From positions 248,001 to 312,000 of the forward strand of contig QGON01000070.1 in the NCBI GenBank assembly GCA_003660235.1: DNA of 64,000 bases, given 5' to 3'. Positions 51,159-61,758 of the stretch are shown one piece after another. The notes below the pieces were generated by a model that did no database searches, was not told where the DNA came from, and worked only from the letters and a program-made list of their open reading frames with translations. This DNA comes from a bacterium endosymbiont of Escarpia laminata. GTDB lineage: Bacteria > Pseudomonadota > Gammaproteobacteria > Chromatiales > Chromatiaceae. Position 1 is the stretch's first letter; each line of letters starts with the position of its first letter. The position numbers and the translations under genes were made by a program.

Positions 51159-52493
51159 CTACTGGCCGGCAATCATCATGTGGTCGATCAGCCAGGAACC
51201 GGTCTGTACGCTGGTACGGATCTCCGCATCGCAACCAATCTCCTGGAGTCCCAGCATCATCTCCTTCAAGTTGCCGGCGATGGTGATCTCTTCCACCGGA
51301 TACTGGATCTCTCCATCCTCCACCCAAAAACCGGAGGCGCCACGGGAGTAGTCACCGGTGACCGTGTTGACACCCTGTCCCATCAGCTCGGTCACCAGCA
51401 GACCACGGCCCATCTTTTCCAGCAGTCCCTGACGATCCAGGCTCCCGCTGGTAGTGCGCAGATTATGCACACCGCCGGCATTGCCGGTGGTCTGCATGCC
51501 CATCTTGCGAGCAGCGTAACTATCCAGCAGATAACTGCGCAGGATACCGTCACTGACAATATCCTGCTCACGGGTCGCCACACCTTCACTATCGAAGGCG
51601 CCGCTGCCCAGGCCGCGAGGCAGATAAGGCATCTCATGAATTCTGACGAATTCAGGAAAGACCGGCTGATGCAGATGATCCAGCAGAAAACTGGCCTTGC
51701 GATAGAGCGCCGACCCACGGATCGCACCAAGGAAACTGCGCAGCAATCCAACCGCCACATCGGCCTGGAACAGTACCGGCGCCTCACCGGTGGCGATCCG
51801 GCGCGCACCCAGACGGGAGATCGTCCGCTCAGCCGCCATCCGGCCCACCGCCTCAGGTGTTTCCAGATCCTCATGACGGCGCGACTGGCTATACCAGTAG
51901 TCCCGCTGCATGCTGTCACCATCCTGTCCCACCACTGCACAGCTTATGCTGTGGCGGGAGGAGGGGTAGCCGCTGATGAAGCCGTGGCTGTTGCCGTAGA
52001 CATGCAGCCCGTCATGGCTGTCGATGCTGGCCCCCTCGGAATTGACGATGCGCGAATCCTGATCACGCGCCGCCGCTTCGCAGGTCTGAGCCAGTTCGAT
52101 GGCTTCATCGACACTCTGCTCCCAGGGATGATAGAGGTCAAGATCCGGCAGGTCAGTTGCCATAAGATCCGCGTCCGCCAGACCAGAGCAATCATCTTCC
52201 GATGTATAGCGGGCGAAATTGCAGGCCGCCCGCACCGTCTCCCGCACCGCCTCCGGGCTCAGGTCTGAGGTGTTGGCGGAGCCCTTGCGCTGCCCAAAAT
52301 AGACCGTCACGCCAAGACCACTGTCCCGGGTGTGCTCAATGGTTTCCGGCTCACCCAGCCGCACGTTCAGGGAGAGTCCGGCGTCGCTGCTCACCCCAGC
52401 CTCTGCCGTGCTGGCACCTTGGGCTTTCGCCTCCTGCAGTATGTCAGCGACCAGCTGTTGCAACCGCGCCTGGCGTTCTTTTATATCGTTCAT
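51159..52493 (-). CDS. pmbA: TldE/PmbA family protein
   Basis: 444 residues. The TldE/PmbA partner of TldD; together they form a protease used in maturation of modified peptides (microcin B17) and degradation of CcdA in E. coli. LNVRLGEPETIEHTRDSGLG, GVHNLRTTSGS and MGQGVNTVTGDYSRGASGFW are family landmarks; it lacks the HExxxH motif, as expected. It lies eight bases after tldD. In many relatives yjgA sits nearby; it does not here. Confidence 0.95.
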   Translation of the reverse strand: MNDIKERQARLQQLVADILQEAKAQGASTAEAGVSSDAGLSLNVRLGEPETIEHTRDSGLGVTVYFGQRKGSANTSDLSPEAVRETVRAACNFARYTSEDDCSGLADADLMATDLPDLDLYHPWEQSVDEAIELAQTCEAAARDQDSRIVNSEGASIDSHDGLHVYGNSHGFISGYPSSRHSISCAVVGQDGDSMQRDYWYSQSRRHEDLETPEAVGRMAAERTISRLGARRIATGEAPVLFQADVAVGLLRSFLGAIRGSALYRKASFLLDHLHQPVFPEFVRIHEMPYLPRGLGSGAFDSEGVATREQDIVSDGILRSYLLDSYAARKMGMQTTGNAGGVHNLRTTSGSLDRQGLLEKMGRGLLVTELMGQGVNTVTGDYSRGASGFWVEDGEIQYPVEEITIAGNLKEMMLGLQEIGCDAEIRTSVQTGSWLIDHMMIAGQ

Positions 52494-52501
52494 AGTCTCT
52501 C

Positions 52502-53944
52502 TTACGCTCCGGTGCCGCCGACGGTCAGTTCATCGATACGCAGGGTCGGTTGCCCGACGCCTACCGGCACGCTCTGCCCCTCCTTGCCGCAGACGCCGAC
52601 ACCCTGGTCAAGCGCCAGGTCGTTGCCCACCATGCTGATCTGCATCATGGCTTCTGGACCGTTGCCGATCAGGGTCGCCCCCTTTACCGGCGCAGTGACC
52701 TTGCCGTTCTCGATCAGGTAGGCCTCGCTGGCGGAGAAGACAAAGCGACCGGAGGTGATATCCACCTGACCACCACCAAAATTGACGGCATATATCCCTT
52801 TGTCCACTGAGGCGATGATCTCTTGCGGGTCGTAGCTGCCGGACAGCATGTAGGTGTTGGTCATCCGCGGCAACGGCAGATGGGCATAGGATTCACGCCG
52901 CCCGTTGCCGGTGGACTCGACGCCCATCAAACGTGCATTGTGTTTGTCCTGCAGGTACCCCTTGAGGACGCCATCCTCGATCAGCACTGTGTTCTGGCTC
53001 TCGGTCCCCTCATCATCGACGCTGAGTGAGCCGCGGCGACCCGGCAGGGTTCCGTTATCAACCACCGTGCAGCAGGATGACGCCACCTTCTCGCCGATAC
53101 GTCCGCTAAAAGCAGAAGTGCCCTTGCGGTTAAAGTCCCCTTCGAGTCCATGCCCCACCGCCTCATGCAGCAGAATGCCGGGCCAGCCGGGACCCAGCAC
53201 CACCGGCATGGTGCCTGCCGGTGCATCCACAGCCTCCAGATTGACCAGTGCCTGGCGCACCGCCTCACGGGCAAAACCCAGCGCCCGCTCCTCATCGAGC
53301 AGAAACTGAAAACTGTCTCTGGCACCGCCTCCGCTGCTGCCTTGCTCCCGCCGCTCACCCTGTTCGACGATGACATGGACATTCAGCCGCACCAGGGGCC
53401 GTACGTCCGCACTCAGGGTGCCGTCCGTTGCCGCGACCATCATGACATCATGGGCGCCCACCAGACTGACGATAACCTGCTTTACACGGCTGTCCTGTTT
53501 GCGCGCCTCCGCATCCACCCGCCGCAGCAGTTCCACCTTTGCCGATTCAGTGAGGCTGATCAATGGATTGATCGGCTGGTAGAGCCGGCGGGCCGGTGTC
53601 AGTCCCGCCACTTTCACCGTTCCGTCGCCACCACTGCGCGTAATGGCGCGGGCTGCACGGGCGGCATCGATCAAGGGGGTGAGATGTAACTCATCCGAAT
53701 AGGCAAATCCGGTCTTCTCCCCGCTGATGGCGCGAATTCCGGCACCCTGCTCAATGCTGTGAGAGCCCTCCTTGATGATGCCATCTTCCAGCACCCAGGA
53801 CTCCAGCCGGCTGGACTGAAAATAGATGTCTGCGGCATCGATACCGCCTCCCACGAGTTCTCCCAGCATCAGGTCAATATCGGACTCTCCCAAACCGGTT
53901 GGAGCCAACAGGGTTTCATGGGCAATTTGTATCAGATCGGACAT
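52502..53944 (-). CDS. tldD: Metalloprotease TldD
   Basis: 480 residues. The zinc motif HEAVGH (HExxxH, 260-265) lies in [20 protein letters not shown], with further ligand region [33 protein letters not shown] is near the C-terminus. Catalytic subunit of the TldD-TldE heterodimer. tldD and pmbA are adjacent and probably co-expressed, unlike in E. coli where they are apart. Confidence 0.97.
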   Translation of the reverse strand: MSDLIQIAHETLLAPTGLGESDIDLMLGELVGGGIDAADIYFQSSRLESWVLEDGIIKEGSHSIEQGAGIRAISGEKTGFAYSDELHLTPLIDAARAARAITRSGGDGTVKVAGLTPARRLYQPINPLISLTESAKVELLRRVDAEARKQDSRVKQVIVSLVGAHDVMMVAATDGTLSADVRPLVRLNVHVIVEQGERREQGSSGGGARDSFQFLLDEERALGFAREAVRQALVNLEAVDAPAGTMPVVLGPGWPGILLHEAVGHGLEGDFNRKGTSAFSGRIGEKVASSCCTVVDNGTLPGRRGSLSVDDEGTESQNTVLIEDGVLKGYLQDKHNARLMGVESTGNGRRESYAHLPLPRMTNTYMLSGSYDPQEIIASVDKGIYAVNFGGGQVDITSGRFVFSASEAYLIENGKVTAPVKGATLIGNGPEAMMQISMVGNDLALDQGVGVCGKEGQSVPVGVGQPTLRIDELTVGGTGA

Positions 53945-54069
53945 AGCGACTCAGCCAATCCCGAAAGGCTCGGGACTGGTCATTAAAAGTTAGTAATAAG
54001 GCATCTCTGAAGCGTTGTCATTTTGAGCACAGCGAGATGACTGTCAGAGTTTCTTGAACAACGACACCA

Positions 54070-54900
54070 TCAATCGAGTTTTACCCGACGATGGTCGATG
54101 GTGGGAAAAGTGCGGCGAATGGTCCGTTGGTACTCCCGATCCAACTCGCAGCTGACAAAACCGGTTCCCCTGGGCACCTGTGCCAGGACACTTCCCCAAG
54201 GGTCGACGATCATGCTGTGGCCGTGGGTTTCGCGTCCATTGACGTGATAGCCACCCTGCGCAGCCGCCACCACGAAGGCCAGATTTTCAATAGCGCGAGC
54301 GCGTACCAGCGTCTCCCAGTGCGCCTTGCCGGTAATTGCAGTGAAGGCAGAGGGCACCACAAAGACCTCCGCCCCCATGTCGAGCATCTTGCGAAAAAGT
54401 TCGGGAAAGCGCAGATCGTAGCAGACCGCCACACCGAGACGCCCGAAAGGGCTGTCGATCACCACCGCCTGCTCACCCGGCTCAATGGTATTGGACTCAA
54501 TGTAACGTTCATCCGCTTCCACAAGATGTACATCGAACAGATGAATCTTGTCATAACGGGCCGCCTGTTCACCCTGATCATCATAGACCAGTGCAGCCGA
54601 CTTCACCTTCGCGCCATCAACTGCCCGCATGGGGATGGTCCCCCCAACGAGCCAGACACCATAGCGACGCGACATCTGGGCAATAAAGTTCTGCAGGGGG
54701 CCATCGCCCTCATCTTCACACAGCGTACACATATCCCGGTCGTGCTCGCCCATGAAGGCGAAATTCTCCGGTAGCACGACCAATTCGGCGCCACTTTCGG
54801 CCACCTCGCTGATATGCCGCTCCGCCTCTAGCAGATTGGCACTGACGTTAGGACTGGTTGCCATCTGGATGGCAGCGACTTTTGTCTTCTCTTGCGACAT
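54070..54900 (-). CDS. Carbon-nitrogen hydrolase (nitrilase superfamily, Nit-type amidase)
   Basis: 276 residues with the nitrilase catalytic triad E45 (ELVVLPENFAFMG), K118 (ARYDKIHLFDV) and C160 (GVAVCYDLRFPELF). The closest subgroup by eye is Nit1/YbeM, whose members hydrolyse deaminated glutathione, a metabolite-repair task. Position between yhdP and tldD is conserved in gammaproteobacteria and supports the assignment. The 125-base gap to tldD holds nothing clear. Confidence 0.9.
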   Translation of the reverse strand: MSQEKTKVAAIQMATSPNVSANLLEAERHISEVAESGAELVVLPENFAFMGEHDRDMCTLCEDEGDGPLQNFIAQMSRRYGVWLVGGTIPMRAVDGAKVKSAALVYDDQGEQAARYDKIHLFDVHLVEADERYIESNTIEPGEQAVVIDSPFGRLGVAVCYDLRFPELFRKMLDMGAEVFVVPSAFTAITGKAHWETLVRARAIENLAFVVAAAQGGYHVNGRETHGHSMIVDPWGSVLAQVPRGTGFVSCELDREYQRTIRRTFPTIDHRRVKLD

Positions 54901-54989
54901 CTGTTCCCTTCAACTGCAAACGAGCAGCGCACCTGCCCACACATGAAAAAAGAGGTGCAGAATAGCATCAATAACAGTAATTGAGCCAG

Positions 54990-57900
54990 TTACTGCTCGA
55001 ACAGCTCCAAGCCCTCCTTTGGCGCGGCGCCCTCTTCCCCTGATCCATCCGCAGCCAATTTGCGGGGGATCCGCTGCATCGTGGGATTGTCCCAACCGCC
55101 CGATACCTTGTACTCGACCTGGGCTATGCGATCCATCTGACTGCCAAACAGTTGCTGTGCAAAGATAAGCGCCACCCCGACCGTGGGATTGATTGCCAGC
55201 GCACCCACCAGCGGCAGGCTGGCTGAGAGCTTGGGGATCACTTTTACTGTCTGCTCGTAGTCCTGAGCCCTGAGGCCTGTGCGTCCGCGCATCTCGATTG
55301 TTGCCTCCGGTCCCTTTAGTATGAAATTATCGGTATAGGCGTTGCCATCCCGCAGAGTGAAGGTGCCGGTGATACTGTCAAAATAGAGCCCTTTGCTGAA
55401 AACGCCGCTAAAATCAGACGAGAGACGTTTGCTCAGCGTATTGAGGCTGAAGAGAGAGATCACCTTTCCGACACCGAGACCCACATCCGGCACCGCGCCT
55501 TCCCCAATCTGCAGGGAGAGATAACCGTTCAACCGGTCCAAAGAGAAATTCATGGGACTCTCGGGCCAGTTCAGATCGATCTCCGCATCCACAGCGGCCT
55601 TCTGCACGGCGGTTTTGAACCCAAGATCACGCAGTACCTCCCCCAGACTCTTCAGATGGCCCCGCAACTCAAGCGCCGTACTGTCCTCAGACCCTATGCG
55701 GTACCAGTAGCCACTGCCTTCGAGACTGAGCGCATCACCGTTCAGGGAGAACTGACTGATCCTGACGCCGCGGGGCACAGGATCCCAACGCAATAGCGCT
55801 CTCCCCAAGGGTTGGCCATTGACCTCCAACGACTCGATGGAGAGTTCCAGAGGCGGTAGATTGCGGGGATCGATCTCCAATCCATTTCCGCTGGCTATCG
55901 CCGCAGAGTGGGTAGCCTCCATCTCCAGCACCACGCGATCGAACGCCCCACGCAACGGCAGATTCTTCCCCGCTTGCGGGATCAGGAGCGTACCCTTGAC
56001 CGTGTCGGAATCGAGGGTCAACCGCCAACCGTCAAAAAGCGGGGTCGCCGTTATCCTGGCATTCGGACACGCATTTCCCGCCAGCTGCATCTGTTCAACC
56101 GTGAGGTCCAGTGACTTGAGCAGCGGGTCCTCACCCACTCCCCCAGGTTCCAGACTCTCCGCCCAACGCAACCAGGCATCCGCATCCAGCGCGTCCAACG
56201 CGCCACGTAGCCTGAAGCCCCCATATTCGGGAAGTGCAAGAGCGCCGCCACCTAACAGAAGATCACCCCGTTCAAAACCCTGGCTCGATTGCTGCAACAA
56301 TGCGCTGAACAGCCCGGCATAGGCCAGATACACCTCTTGCCGGTCGTCCTGGAGAAAATCGATCTTCAACTCGAAGTCGCTGGCGGCATCGGCAGTTTTT
56401 CCCAGCGGGGCGGGAAGCGGAATCGACACACCCCGCAGATCCGACGTCACCCGCAGCCGAAGCGGCACCTCAGCCCCTCCATCATGGGCGACATCGAGTT
56501 GCATGGTGCCTTTGACCTTGCCGGCAAGCCCGCCCAATCCCTGACCGGGATAGCGGCGATCCAGGTCGGCAACAGAGATCGCGCCGACTGTTGTGATGGA
56601 TGTCCATGTTGCTCCGTCCTGCTCACGGGTCGCCAGTGCAATCTGTACCGGCTCTCCCAACATGGTTGCCGTGAGTGCTTCGGCCCGGATACTCCGATGA
56701 TCAAAATCCAGTTGTCCCTGCAACTCTTCGAGGGTGACATCCCAGGAGGCAATCTTCAGCCCGGCATCGCGCCAAACCACACTGCCATCGAGGCGGAAGT
56801 GATCTTTGTCCGATAGCGGCACATTGAAATCGATCACAACGTCACTCTCGCCACGCCCCTCCATGAGCGAAACAAAGCGGCCAAACTGCGCCCGCAGTGG
56901 CGTCTCGCCAAGGATGCGCAGCGCATCGCTGAAATCTCCGCGCATCTCTCCTTTGATCTCTACCGGGGAGGCACCGGAGAGATTGCGGATCTTTGCTTGC
57001 GCACGTTTGACACGGCTCTCCAGCAACATACCGTCGAATACAGTGATATCCAGGCTGTTGTTGATAAAGTGGACCTCCGCCACCCCCTCCTCTATCCGGG
57101 GCCAGTCCGGCATATAGTCCAACACCATATCCTCGACACCGAACACCACCTCAAAGCGCCCGCCCTGCTGCTCGAATGGGAATTTTTCCAAGGGTCCGTA
57201 GAGGAGAAATGAACCGGCTGTTACATGTCCGGAAACCAGAGACCTATCGAGCCAATCCACCAGGGGAGCCGGCATCACGCCAACGGGAAGGTAGCGGCTC
57301 TTGTGGGCACCGTCGCCCTCCCAGAAATCGGTCTGGATATCGGTGACTGGAGATGAACCATCCACCGGCACGCGGAGATCCAGCCGGCTCAGGGTACTTA
57401 CATGGGAGTTAGAGACGTACAAGTCTTCTGTGCTCAGCCGCACCTCCTGACCTGGCGTCCACCACCAGTCGAAATACCCTTGAAGGTGGTTGGCGTTCAA
57501 GGGGTCACGAAACAGCCTGGGGAATTCGGCGGTAAATGCATCCGAATCCAGCAATAGCGAACCACCATCCTGGTCGCCATTGAAGTCGATTCTGAGTCCT
57601 TCCAGGCCTGGAATCGCCTGCCAGGGGCGATTCTCAAATCGTGTCAGCCGCCCACTGACCCGCCAGCGAGGCTCCGCTTCCGGCGGCAGTTCAAGCGCCA
57701 GTCGAAAATTGGTCAGATGCCCCTTGGGTGCGAGCGTCAAAATCGCCTTTCCCTCGTCGCTCTCGGCAAAAGGGGACAAGGCGAATAACTGCACCAGCCT
57801 CTGCAACGACAGGTAATCGGCGCCTATACCCAGTTGAGCCAGGCCGTCTGCTGCGCTGATCCATTCAACACTGACACGTCCCGGCGGCCAAAGCTGATTC

Positions 57901-58871
57901 CTGTCCAGCACCACCAGCTGATGCAGGTCGAGGCGCCCCCCTCCTTCACGCCACGACCAGTCGAAGCGGGTACTGAGGTTTTCGATGCTCAGTTCTCTGG
58001 CTGTCTCTTCATCCCTGAGTCGCAGATTCTGCAGACTCAGCCCACCCTGCAGTCGCGCCAATCGTCCCTTGCCAAGATCGACCCATAGCTCCAGGTCGAG
58101 CTCTCCTGAGTCCAGTTTGGAGTGGCTGGGCAGGCGGCTGGACAATAGGTTCTGCAGCGCCAACCCTTCGGCTTTCAGGTAGATCTGCCCAAACCAGTCG
58201 GGTTTATCTCCGGCCCGCTCCTGCAGATCTGCCTGCAGTCTAAAACGCCCCGAGTCGATACCATCTATGCTCGCATTCGCGGTTATCTGGTGGTGGCTGC
58301 CGTCGTTCTGCAGCGTGATATCCACGTTGAGCAGTCGCAACGGCGGCCCTTTGTCGCCCTCATCCCGCCAATAGATTTCACTATCGACCAGTCGCAGCCG
58401 ACTGCGGCGAAGGAAGAGAGAGGCGATGGAGGAGCCTCCCTCCTGGTTCTGGGTCTCAAATCCCTCCAGAGAGACCGAGCCATCCTTGCGGTGCAAAAGC
58501 AACAGCTGCGTCCCATGCAGCTCTCCCGCCCCCAACCGCAGGGAGCCATCCCAGAGGCTGTGAAGAATTTCGATATCGACATGTGCCTTGCGCAGATGAA
58601 GTTTGACACCGCCCGTCTCGGGATCCTTCAAGGTCACATCGTGCAATACAAGCGCCAGGTGCACCCCGTGCAGGTCGGCATTCAGGCGCCCGATATGGAT
58701 CGGCATTCCCGCCGTTTCGCTGACAAGCTCCGCGATCGTCTCCCGGTACTCATCCAGGTCCATCATGGGAAGCAGCAGCCGCACCGCAGTTACCAACACT
58801 GCGATAATGATGATCGCCCTGTTGGTCAGGCGGTGCAGTCTTGCAGCCAGCGATTTGGTGAGGTGCCACAT
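54990..58871 (-). CDS. yhdP: YhdP family AsmA-like protein
   Basis: Very large (1293 residues) inner-membrane-anchored periplasmic protein. One N-terminal TM helix (AIIIIAVLVTAVRLLLPMMD) is followed by long beta-strand-rich AsmA-like repeats and the C-terminal DUF3971/AsmA_2 region (FSGVFSKGLYFDSITGTFTL, LKGPEATIEMRGRTGL, LSASLPLVGALAINPTVGVA). YhdP, TamB and YdbH carry phospholipids to the outer membrane in E. coli. Follows rng by 31 bases, as in E. coli. Confidence 0.94.
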   Translation of the reverse strand: MWHLTKSLAARLHRLTNRAIIIIAVLVTAVRLLLPMMDLDEYRETIAELVSETAGMPIHIGRLNADLHGVHLALVLHDVTLKDPETGGVKLHLRKAHVDIEILHSLWDGSLRLGAGELHGTQLLLLHRKDGSVSLEGFETQNQEGGSSIASLFLRRSRLRLVDSEIYWRDEGDKGPPLRLLNVDITLQNDGSHHQITANASIDGIDSGRFRLQADLQERAGDKPDWFGQIYLKAEGLALQNLLSSRLPSHSKLDSGELDLELWVDLGKGRLARLQGGLSLQNLRLRDEETARELSIENLSTRFDWSWREGGGRLDLHQLVVLDRNQLWPPGRVSVEWISAADGLAQLGIGADYLSLQRLVQLFALSPFAESDEGKAILTLAPKGHLTNFRLALELPPEAEPRWRVSGRLTRFENRPWQAIPGLEGLRIDFNGDQDGGSLLLDSDAFTAEFPRLFRDPLNANHLQGYFDWWWTPGQEVRLSTEDLYVSNSHVSTLSRLDLRVPVDGSSPVTDIQTDFWEGDGAHKSRYLPVGVMPAPLVDWLDRSLVSGHVTAGSFLLYGPLEKFPFEQQGGRFEVVFGVEDMVLDYMPDWPRIEEGVAEVHFINNSLDITVFDGMLLESRVKRAQAKIRNLSGASPVEIKGEMRGDFSDALRILGETPLRAQFGRFVSLMEGRGESDVVIDFNVPLSDKDHFRLDGSVVWRDAGLKIASWDVTLEELQGQLDFDHRSIRAEALTATMLGEPVQIALATREQDGATWTSITTVGAISVADLDRRYPGQGLGGLAGKVKGTMQLDVAHDGGAEVPLRLRVTSDLRGVSIPLPAPLGKTADAASDFELKIDFLQDDRQEVYLAYAGLFSALLQQSSQGFERGDLLLGGGALALPEYGGFRLRGALDALDADAWLRWAESLEPGGVGEDPLLKSLDLTVEQMQLAGNACPNARITATPLFDGWRLTLDSDTVKGTLLIPQAGKNLPLRGAFDRVVLEMEATHSAAIASGNGLEIDPRNLPPLELSIESLEVNGQPLGRALLRWDPVPRGVRISQFSLNGDALSLEGSGYWYRIGSEDSTALELRGHLKSLGEVLRDLGFKTAVQKAAVDAEIDLNWPESPMNFSLDRLNGYLSLQIGEGAVPDVGLGVGKVISLFSLNTLSKRLSSDFSGVFSKGLYFDSITGTFTLRDGNAYTDNFILKGPEATIEMRGRTGLRAQDYEQTVKVIPKLSASLPLVGALAINPTVGVALIFAQQLFGSQMDRIAQVEYKVSGGWDNPTMQRIPRKLAADGSGEEGAAPKEGLELFEQ

Positions 58872-58902
58872 AAAAAATAGTGTTTCGCGGTGTGCTTCGG
58901 CG

Positions 58903-60363
58903 TCAGATCAGCACCACGTCATAATACTCCTGGCTATAGAGCGACTCCGCCTGCAGGCGGATGGGACGTTTGATGAACTGTTCAAGTTCGGCAAGATTCG
59001 TGGCCTCCTCGTCCAGCAAACGGTCGATCACCTCCTGTGAGGCGAGTACCAGCAGTGAGTCGACATCGAACTGACGGGCTTCGCGCAAAATCTCACGAAA
59101 AATCTCGTAGCAAGTCGTCTCGGCAGTCTTCAGCGTCCCCCTGCCACCACAACAGGAGCAGGTTTCACAGAGTATATGTTCCAGGGACTCACGAATTCTT
59201 TTGCGGGTCATCTCCACCAGCCCCAGAGAAGAGACTTCGGATATATGGGTGCGCGCATGATCCTTGGCCAGGCACTTCTCCAGCGCACGCAGTACCTGAC
59301 GCCGATGCTCCACAACGCTCATGTCGATAAAATCGATAATGATGATACCGCCCAGATTACGCAGCTTCAGATGACGGCAGATCGCCTGCGCGGCCTCCAG
59401 GTTGGTTTTAAAGATGGTCTCTTCCAGGTTGCGATGTCCGACAAAAGCCCCGGTATTCACGTCGATGGTGGTCATCGCCTCGGTCTGATCGATCACCAGG
59501 TGGCCGCCGGACTTGAGTTGAACCTTACGCTCGATGGATTTCTGAATCTCATCCTCCACCCCGTACAGATCAAAAATCGGACGCTCACCGGGATAGTATT
59601 CGATGCATTTCTTGATCTCAGGGATATAACGCTGGGCAAACTCGATAGCACGCTGGTGGGTGGAACGGGAGTCGACCCGCACCCTCTCCACATCCGGCCC
59701 CACCAGATCTCTCAAGGCACGCAGCGCCAACGGCAGATCTTCGTGTATCAGTTCAATCCTGCCATTGTCTCTGCTGCGCTCCAGAATCGATTCCCACAGG
59801 CGCGCCAGAAAATGCATATCAGTCTCCAGCGGTTCGCTGGAAATGCCTTCCGCAGCAGTCCGGGCGATATAACCGCCGCCGATTTCAGCCTGCTCCAGAA
59901 AGCTGCCCAGCAACTTCCTCAGACGCAGACGCTCATCCTCATCCTCGATCTTCTGCGAAATGCCCACATTGCCAAGCCCAGGCATGAAAACGAGATAGCG
60001 CGAAGGAATGGATATATTGGTCGTCAGACGCGCGCCCTTGGTCCCCAGCGGGTCTTTGAACACCTGCACGGTAATCATCTGCCCCTCTCGCAGGAGTTCA
60101 CTGATATTGTCGCTGCGCTCCTCACCATTCGGGCTGAGGAAAGCGATATCCGAGGCGTGCAGAAAGGCGGCCCGTCCCAGCCCCACGTCCACAAAGGCTG
60201 CCTGCATGCCAGGCAGCACCCGGCAGACCTTGCCCCGATAGATATTTCCCACCAGACCGCGATTGCCGGTCCGTTCGATGACGATCTCCTGTACGACACC
60301 GTTTTCAACCACTGCGACCCGGGTCTCGGGCGGGGTGACATTAATCAGGATCTCTTCACTCAT
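58903..60363 (-). CDS. rng: Ribonuclease G
   Basis: Endoribonuclease of the RNase E/G family, 486 residues. It processes the 5' end of 16S rRNA and decays some mRNAs. S1 domain at about 35-125; catalytic-site aspartates in TEAMTTIDVNTGAFVG and IIIIDFIDM; zinc-link-like CSCCGGRGTLKT near 405. It ends at 486 residues with no RNase E-type scaffold, which identifies RNase G. maf-rng-yhdP order is conserved. Confidence 0.96.
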   Translation of the reverse strand: MSEEILINVTPPETRVAVVENGVVQEIVIERTGNRGLVGNIYRGKVCRVLPGMQAAFVDVGLGRAAFLHASDIAFLSPNGEERSDNISELLREGQMITVQVFKDPLGTKGARLTTNISIPSRYLVFMPGLGNVGISQKIEDEDERLRLRKLLGSFLEQAEIGGGYIARTAAEGISSEPLETDMHFLARLWESILERSRDNGRIELIHEDLPLALRALRDLVGPDVERVRVDSRSTHQRAIEFAQRYIPEIKKCIEYYPGERPIFDLYGVEDEIQKSIERKVQLKSGGHLVIDQTEAMTTIDVNTGAFVGHRNLEETIFKTNLEAAQAICRHLKLRNLGGIIIIDFIDMSVVEHRRQVLRALEKCLAKDHARTHISEVSSLGLVEMTRKRIRESLEHILCETCSCCGGRGTLKTAETTCYEIFREILREARQFDVDSLLVLASQEVIDRLLDEEATNLAELEQFIKRPIRLQAESLYSQEYYDVVLI

Positions 60364-60390
60364 GGATTCATTTTTTCTCTGTCATTTTTA

Positions 60391-60978
60391 TCACGGCGCT
60401 AACAACTCGATACCGGCATGCCGCAACAAATCCGCCGTCTCATACAAGGGTAGTCCCATCACCCCGGAATAGCTGCCGTGCAATTCGCAAACAAACATGG
60501 CGCCCAATCCCTGAATACCGTAACCGCCCGCCTTATCCCGAGGCTCACCACTGGCCCAATAGGCTGCCGCCTCCTGCGGAGCAATCTGCCGGAAAACGAC
60601 TTCGCTCCGGCTTAATCTGGCATCTGTACGATTCCCGGCCAGCGCCACGCCGGAATAGACATGATGGGTGCGCCCGGAGAGCAGCGCCATCATCTCCAAT
60701 GAATCCTGCCGATCCCGTGGTTTACCCAAAATCCGCTCATCCACAACCACTGCGGTATCTGCTGCGAGTACCGGCAGCCGGGAAGACTCCGTCCATAGGC
60801 CACAGCCCGCTTGCGCCTTCTCAACCGCCAGACGCAATACATACGCCTCAGGACTCTCCTGATCACGGGGCGTTTCATCCACTTCGATATCCACTACTGA
60901 ATAAGAGACCCCAATCTGCGCCAGCAGTTCAGCGCGTCTGGGTGAACGGGAGGCAAGGAGGACAACCGGTGCAGTCAC
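60391..60978 (-). CDS. maf: Maf-family nucleoside triphosphate pyrophosphatase
   Basis: 195 residues. Hydrolyses non-canonical or excess NTPs (dTTP/UTP in the YhdE group). VVLLASRSPRRAELLAQIGV is the family start, VLAADTAVVVDERILGKPRD the central motif with the base aspartate, and DKAGGYGIQGLGAMFV the C-terminal signature. Maf proteins have also been tied to division arrest. Four bases after rlmH. Confidence 0.95.
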   Translation of the reverse strand: MTAPVVLLASRSPRRAELLAQIGVSYSVVDIEVDETPRDQESPEAYVLRLAVEKAQAGCGLWTESSRLPVLAADTAVVVDERILGKPRDRQDSLEMMALLSGRTHHVYSGVALAGNRTDARLSRSEVVFRQIAPQEAAAYWASGEPRDKAGGYGIQGLGAMFVCELHGSYSGVMGLPLYETADLLRHAGIELLAP

Positions 60979-60982
60979 TTTC

Positions 60983-61453
60983 TCAGGCCCGATGATAGGG
61001 GTGGTTGCGCAGCAGGCTCCAGGCCCGATAGATCTGCTCCGCCACCACCACCCGCACCAGCGGATGCGGCAGGGTCAGCGGCGAGAGCGACCAGCGCCCT
61101 TCTGCTCGCGCCAGACAGTCAGGCGCCAGCCCCTCGGGACCACCTACCAACAGCGCCAGACCCCGGCCGCCGCCCATCCAGGCACCCAGCTTTTTGGACA
61201 GCTTCTCCGTACTCCAACTACTGCCCTGCACATCGAGCGCAATCACCTGACAGCCCTTCGGAATCGCCTTCAGCATCCGCTCACCCTCATCACGCAGGGT
61301 ACGCCGTATGTCCGCATTTTTCCCGCGATGACCCGGATTTATCTCCACCAGCTTCAGCCCACACTCCGCCGGTATGCGCCGCGCATACTCTTCATACCCT
61401 TCGGTCACCCAACGAGGCATACGGTTTCCGACAGAGATGAGGTGGATTTTCAT
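60983..61453 (-). CDS. rlmH: 23S rRNA (pseudouridine1915-N3)-methyltransferase
   Basis: SPOUT methyltransferase of 156 residues (E. coli 155). [20 protein letters not shown] at the start; the SAM knot is in [20 protein letters not shown] and the tail [20 protein letters not shown]. It recognises the 70S ribosome and methylates position 1915 in helix 69. First of the rlmH-maf-rng-yhdP-nit-tldD-pmbA series on this strand; rsfS and nadD, often upstream, are absent here. Confidence 0.96.
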   Translation of the reverse strand: MKIHLISVGNRMPRWVTEGYEEYARRIPAECGLKLVEINPGHRGKNADIRRTLRDEGERMLKAIPKGCQVIALDVQGSSWSTEKLSKKLGAWMGGGRGLALLVGGPEGLAPDCLARAEGRWSLSPLTLPHPLVRVVVAEQIYRAWSLLRNHPYHRA

Positions 61454-61758
61454 GGCGGATCATTCTACGCCATTGCACCGGGGGAAAAGAGAAATGCAGG
61501 AATTCTCATCCTTTTTTCCGCAACGCACTTCCACTGCAGCCCCAATACCAGCCTCAAGGGCCAACTCATACTTTTGTATGAGGAAAAACTGCCGAAGTAT
61601 CACTCTCTTTCCTACTTTCTACTGATGCGAAATTCCCTTGCCTGGTCCAGACTTTCAATAGGGATCTCCAATGAGTGGGATATGCATGAGCGATGGAAAT
61701 GTTGCTGCTGCCTTCAGATCGCAACAGCAAAGCGCCTAACAGGCAGGAGGAAGGCATC
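61454..61758. promoter_or_regulatory. Intergenic region with inverted repeat upstream of the curlin-like genes
   Basis: 305 bases without a convincing gene. CTCATAC (61565-61571) and GTATGAG (61576-61582) form a perfect 7-bp inverted repeat around TTTT, without a T-run, so an operator or a cruciform rather than a terminator. No clear -35/-10 pair stands out. AGGAGGAAGG at 61745-61754 is the strong ribosome-binding site for the next gene. Confidence 0.45.

Noticed and set aside
53945-54069. Small RNA or gene between tldD and the nitrilase
   Set aside because: Only a short stretch with weak hairpins; no promoter, terminator or frame that I could support.
59176-60402. Long plus-strand frame (408 codons) opposite rng, and similar ones opposite gcvPB, gcvPA and pepP
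   Set aside because: GC-rich coding DNA often leaves one antisense frame open. The sense genes carry clear catalytic motifs; the antisense ones do not.
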